A stretch of DNA of 64,000 bases from Paramecium sonneborni. Its lineage: Eukaryota; Ciliophora; Oligohymenophorea; Peniculida; Parameciidae. The notes beneath the pieces are model-generated. The model saw only the letters and a list, made by a program, of their open reading frames with translations. It did no database searches and was not told the DNA's origin. This document shows positions 61,716 to 64,000 of this stretch, one piece after another. The DNA is taken from positions 620,441 through 684,440 of the forward strand of contig CAJJDN010000020.1 in assembly GCA_905182985.1 (NCBI GenBank), written 5' to 3'. The translations under genes were made by a program, and so were the position numbers. Position 1 is the first letter of the stretch; each line of letters opens with the position of its first letter.

Positions 61716-63530
61716 ATGATAAGTAATTAATATGATGAGCTTATGAATAATGAATTCGATGTTAGAGAATTCATACTTAAGAATTTTGTATAAGCTAATT
61801 TTGAGATCAATTATAAAAAAATAGAATAGTCTATGCCATAAATAGCTTAAATATAATCATAAACATGTGAAGATATAGCAAGCTCTGTCGATAATAATTT
61901 AGAAGATTATGTTGAAATAAGCACTTAATTAACATCATTACAATCTTAATTAGATAATTTAACACTTTAATTCAATAACATCACTGATATTATTGTATTG
62001 ACTTAAGATAATTTGTAATAAAGAATATATTAAATTAATGTCATTGTTGAAAATCTTAAGTTAATATAGAATCTTTAACTTAATATGAAGGATTTAAGAA
62101 AATTAATCAATATATTAGAAAATATAGACTTAAATCAAGAAATGTCAAATCATAATCTACTTGAAATGAGTGAATTAATTGTTAAATCTAGATTATTATA
62201 TACAGAATTAGATAAATCACCACATTGTAGATAATTAATTTAATAATTTGATCTTTTGTAAATTATTCAATCTAATTAATGCTCATTTTAAAATTTATTA
62301 GAAAAGCAATTTGTTAATTGTTTATAAACTTTCAATTCTATTAAGTTTGCTTGTATCTTAAGATCATTCTAAAAAATGCAACTTAATAAAACACCTGAAA
62401 AATTGCTTGTCTAATTTTTATTAAAACCAGCATTTGATATAGCTTTTGCTAAATTAAATAAGAATCTATTAACTAAAGATACATCTAATTTAGAATCATT
62501 TTTATCATAAGTACTATAGATATATGAAAATAATATTGAAATAGCTAAAGTAGAAACTGAAACATTCTCTTTTAAAAATATTTTGGTAGAGTTACTTTAT
62601 ATCTATTTATCAACTAAAGAATGTGTTAATATATATTCTCTTGGAGTTTTGGATTTATTTTAATAGAACTATTAGAATATATAAAATGTTAAATAAACTC
62701 TTAAAGTAAATTTTGAAAAAGGATCTGATGTAGAAAAAAAATTTATGGAAAAATGGAATTTATCAACATATTTTTCAATGAGATAAGCAGAAATTATTAA
62801 AAAATTAGAATCTGAACTTTAAAATTAATTAACAAATAATGAATACAATTTTCATTTGGTTTTATAAAATATTATAGAGAATTGTTTTTCATAAAAAGTT
62901 TATATCTCCTTATTAAAATAGAAATTTTATACATTAGCTATATAAATTATAACAAGGTTTTGTAATTTTATAAAAGCAAATAAGAATTCCATATAAAATG
63001 ACAAGGTTCCATTTGTAATTAATAATTTATCAAAGATATATTTATCTTAATTATAATAAGATATTTTAATATTATAATTGGAAAAAATAAGATCAGTGAT
63101 CTCAGAATTAATAGATATTGTTATAGTTTAGATAAAGATTGAATGTTAATAAAATTTAGAACCATTTAGTGGTATACCAGCTAAATTTAGAATGACAAAT
63201 AGAGACATGCCAAATTAACCATCAAATTTTTGTATCAACATTTTTAAACCACTTTAAAATTATTTATTAAAATTAGATGATGATTCTATAAAGAAATTAA
63301 CATGTGAAAAAGTATAATTTTATTATATATAAAAGGTATGTAATTCTACATTAGAAAGATTTTAAGTAATAAAAAAATAAGCATTAGACACATGTGATAA
63401 AAATGAAGAATTAATGGCTAAAATGGGAGTTAAAAAAAATGATGCGTTAGATAATTAAAAAATAAGAATGTAGTTTTAATTGGATGAAGAGGAAATAAAA
63501 AATATTATGATAACTAAATTATATTAATGA
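61716..63530 (+). CDS. COG2: Conserved oligomeric Golgi complex subunit 2, 604 aa
   Basis: ATG at 61716, intronless in my reading, TGA at 63528-63530. The N terminus has the COG2 signature order: NEFDVREFILKNF, a helix, then NLEDYVEISTQLTSLQSQ, the heptad region that pairs with other lobe-A subunits. A long helical middle follows. The C-terminal part has AKFRMTNRDMPNQPSNF before NIFKPLQNYL, as in the COG2 C-terminal domain. COG is an eight-subunit tether for retrograde vesicles at the Golgi; COG2 belongs to lobe A. Length is somewhat shorter than animal COG2. It is divergent from the 47-residue gene with 24 bp between starts. Confidence 0.8.
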
Positions 63531-63592
63531 TTTTTTAACAATTAAAATTAGAATTATATGATTGTTTAAGACCTAATTTGCATTAAGAATTA

Positions 63593-64000
63593 ATGAAACG
63601 ACCTGATTATTTTGATTAAAAACAAAAAAAGAATTACAGCTTTGATTTAAATTTGGATAGATTTCCTATTTAATTGCAATAATAAAAGTAAAAACAAAAT
63701 CAAACCTGGAGACTTTAAATTGCAACTGCCAAATAAAATAAAGATCAATATGAAATTATTTTAAGTTCTTACAGACATAATATGTCTTCATCTGTAAATA
63801 ATTCAAAAAAATAAAAAAATAATAGTAATAAGAAAAAATATATAGAAAATGAAAAATAATAGATTAACTTTAATAATTAAGTAAATTAATATATATAAGT
63901 ATAATAACATTCTTAAAAATTTGTGAGAATTGGTAGAGTTATATAAAGAAATGAAATAAGTATGGGAAGTATAGATAGTATTTAAAATAGAAGAAAGAAA
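63593..64000 (+). CDS. Gln/Asn/Lys-rich protein, 3' end beyond window
   Basis: Open from ATG at 63593 to the right edge (about 136 codons). The sequence is low complexity (Q, N, K, S) after MKRPDYFDQKQKKNYS, with one ordered-looking segment (RFPIQLQQQ, then TWRLQIATAKQN). Nothing recognised. A 19-nt GT...AG segment near 63880 might be an intron, which cannot be settled here. Confidence 0.5.

Overview
The window is ciliate macronuclear DNA, almost certainly Paramecium. It is very AT-rich. Its genes stay open only if TAA and TAG are read as glutamine and TGA is the sole stop. Nearly every gene is cut by tiny GT...AG introns of about 20-33 nt. Genes lie close together on both strands, for example 33 bp between two divergent starts at 14893-14925 and 39 bp between two convergent stops at 25530-25568. 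All CDS coordinates below use that genetic code, with introns placed by hand from frame changes, in-frame TGA and family similarity.

Layout. 1-6062 (-): start and first ~1530 residues of a giant cysteine-rich DUF4215-repeat surface protein running off the left edge. 6145-7493 (-): Myb/SANT-like protein. 7546-9793 (-): decayed MGNCSS-type gene, present as a duplicated artefact. 10967-13648 (+): cyclic-nucleotide-domain K+ channel. 13751-14892 (-): spartin/senescence-domain protein, divergent from ELP2 (14926-17146, +). 17629-20564 (+): Vps39/TGFBRAP1-like tether. 20848-24148: two unrecognised proteins with a degenerate stretch between. 24234-25529 (+): Arp1 of dynactin, convergent with RPS23 (25569-26019, -). 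26714-31950 (-): 1718-residue cysteine-rich multi-pass membrane protein. 32155-33081 (+): EF-hand protein. 33304-34182: 879-N gap. 34930-44480 (-): a tandem segmental duplication carrying two paralogous protein kinases, each with a PI4-kinase relic upstream and a decayed coiled-coil tail downstream. 44906-46453 (+): Aurora-like kinase. 47190-47587 (+): small HTH protein. 48703-50352 (+): DUSP-USP deubiquitinase. 52168-53352 (+): ERK-type MAP kinase. 53387-55382 (+): DUSP-USP-like protein without catalytic residues. 55428-56588 (+): unrecognised basic protein. 56773-58149 (-): casein kinase 1. 58639-61512 (+): long coiled-coil protein. 61548-61691 (-): 47-residue single-span protein, divergent from COG2 (61716-63530, +). 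63593 to the end (+): Gln-rich protein, cut by the right edge.

Two kinds of oddity dominate. First, at three places a stretch of 1.1-1.4 kb is repeated in direct tandem, apparently exactly, with a single N between copies (N at 4638, 8653 and 36774). These look like unmerged contig overlaps, not biology, and they break the annotation of three loci. Second, several loci are visibly decaying, as expected where whole-genome duplicates are being lost: the MGNCSS gene, the PI4K relics and the kinase coiled-coil tails.

Functionally the window is a sample of ordinary eukaryotic housekeeping and signalling (translation and tRNA modification, vesicle tethering, dynactin, kinases, ubiquitin removal) plus ciliate-specific surface proteins. 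There is no operon-like pathway. The best biological leads are the predicted dead deubiquitinase next to the MAP kinase, the kinase pair whose linkers have diverged into a Pro-Ile-Gln minisatellite versus a Gln/Pro-rich stretch, and the 47-residue membrane protein.
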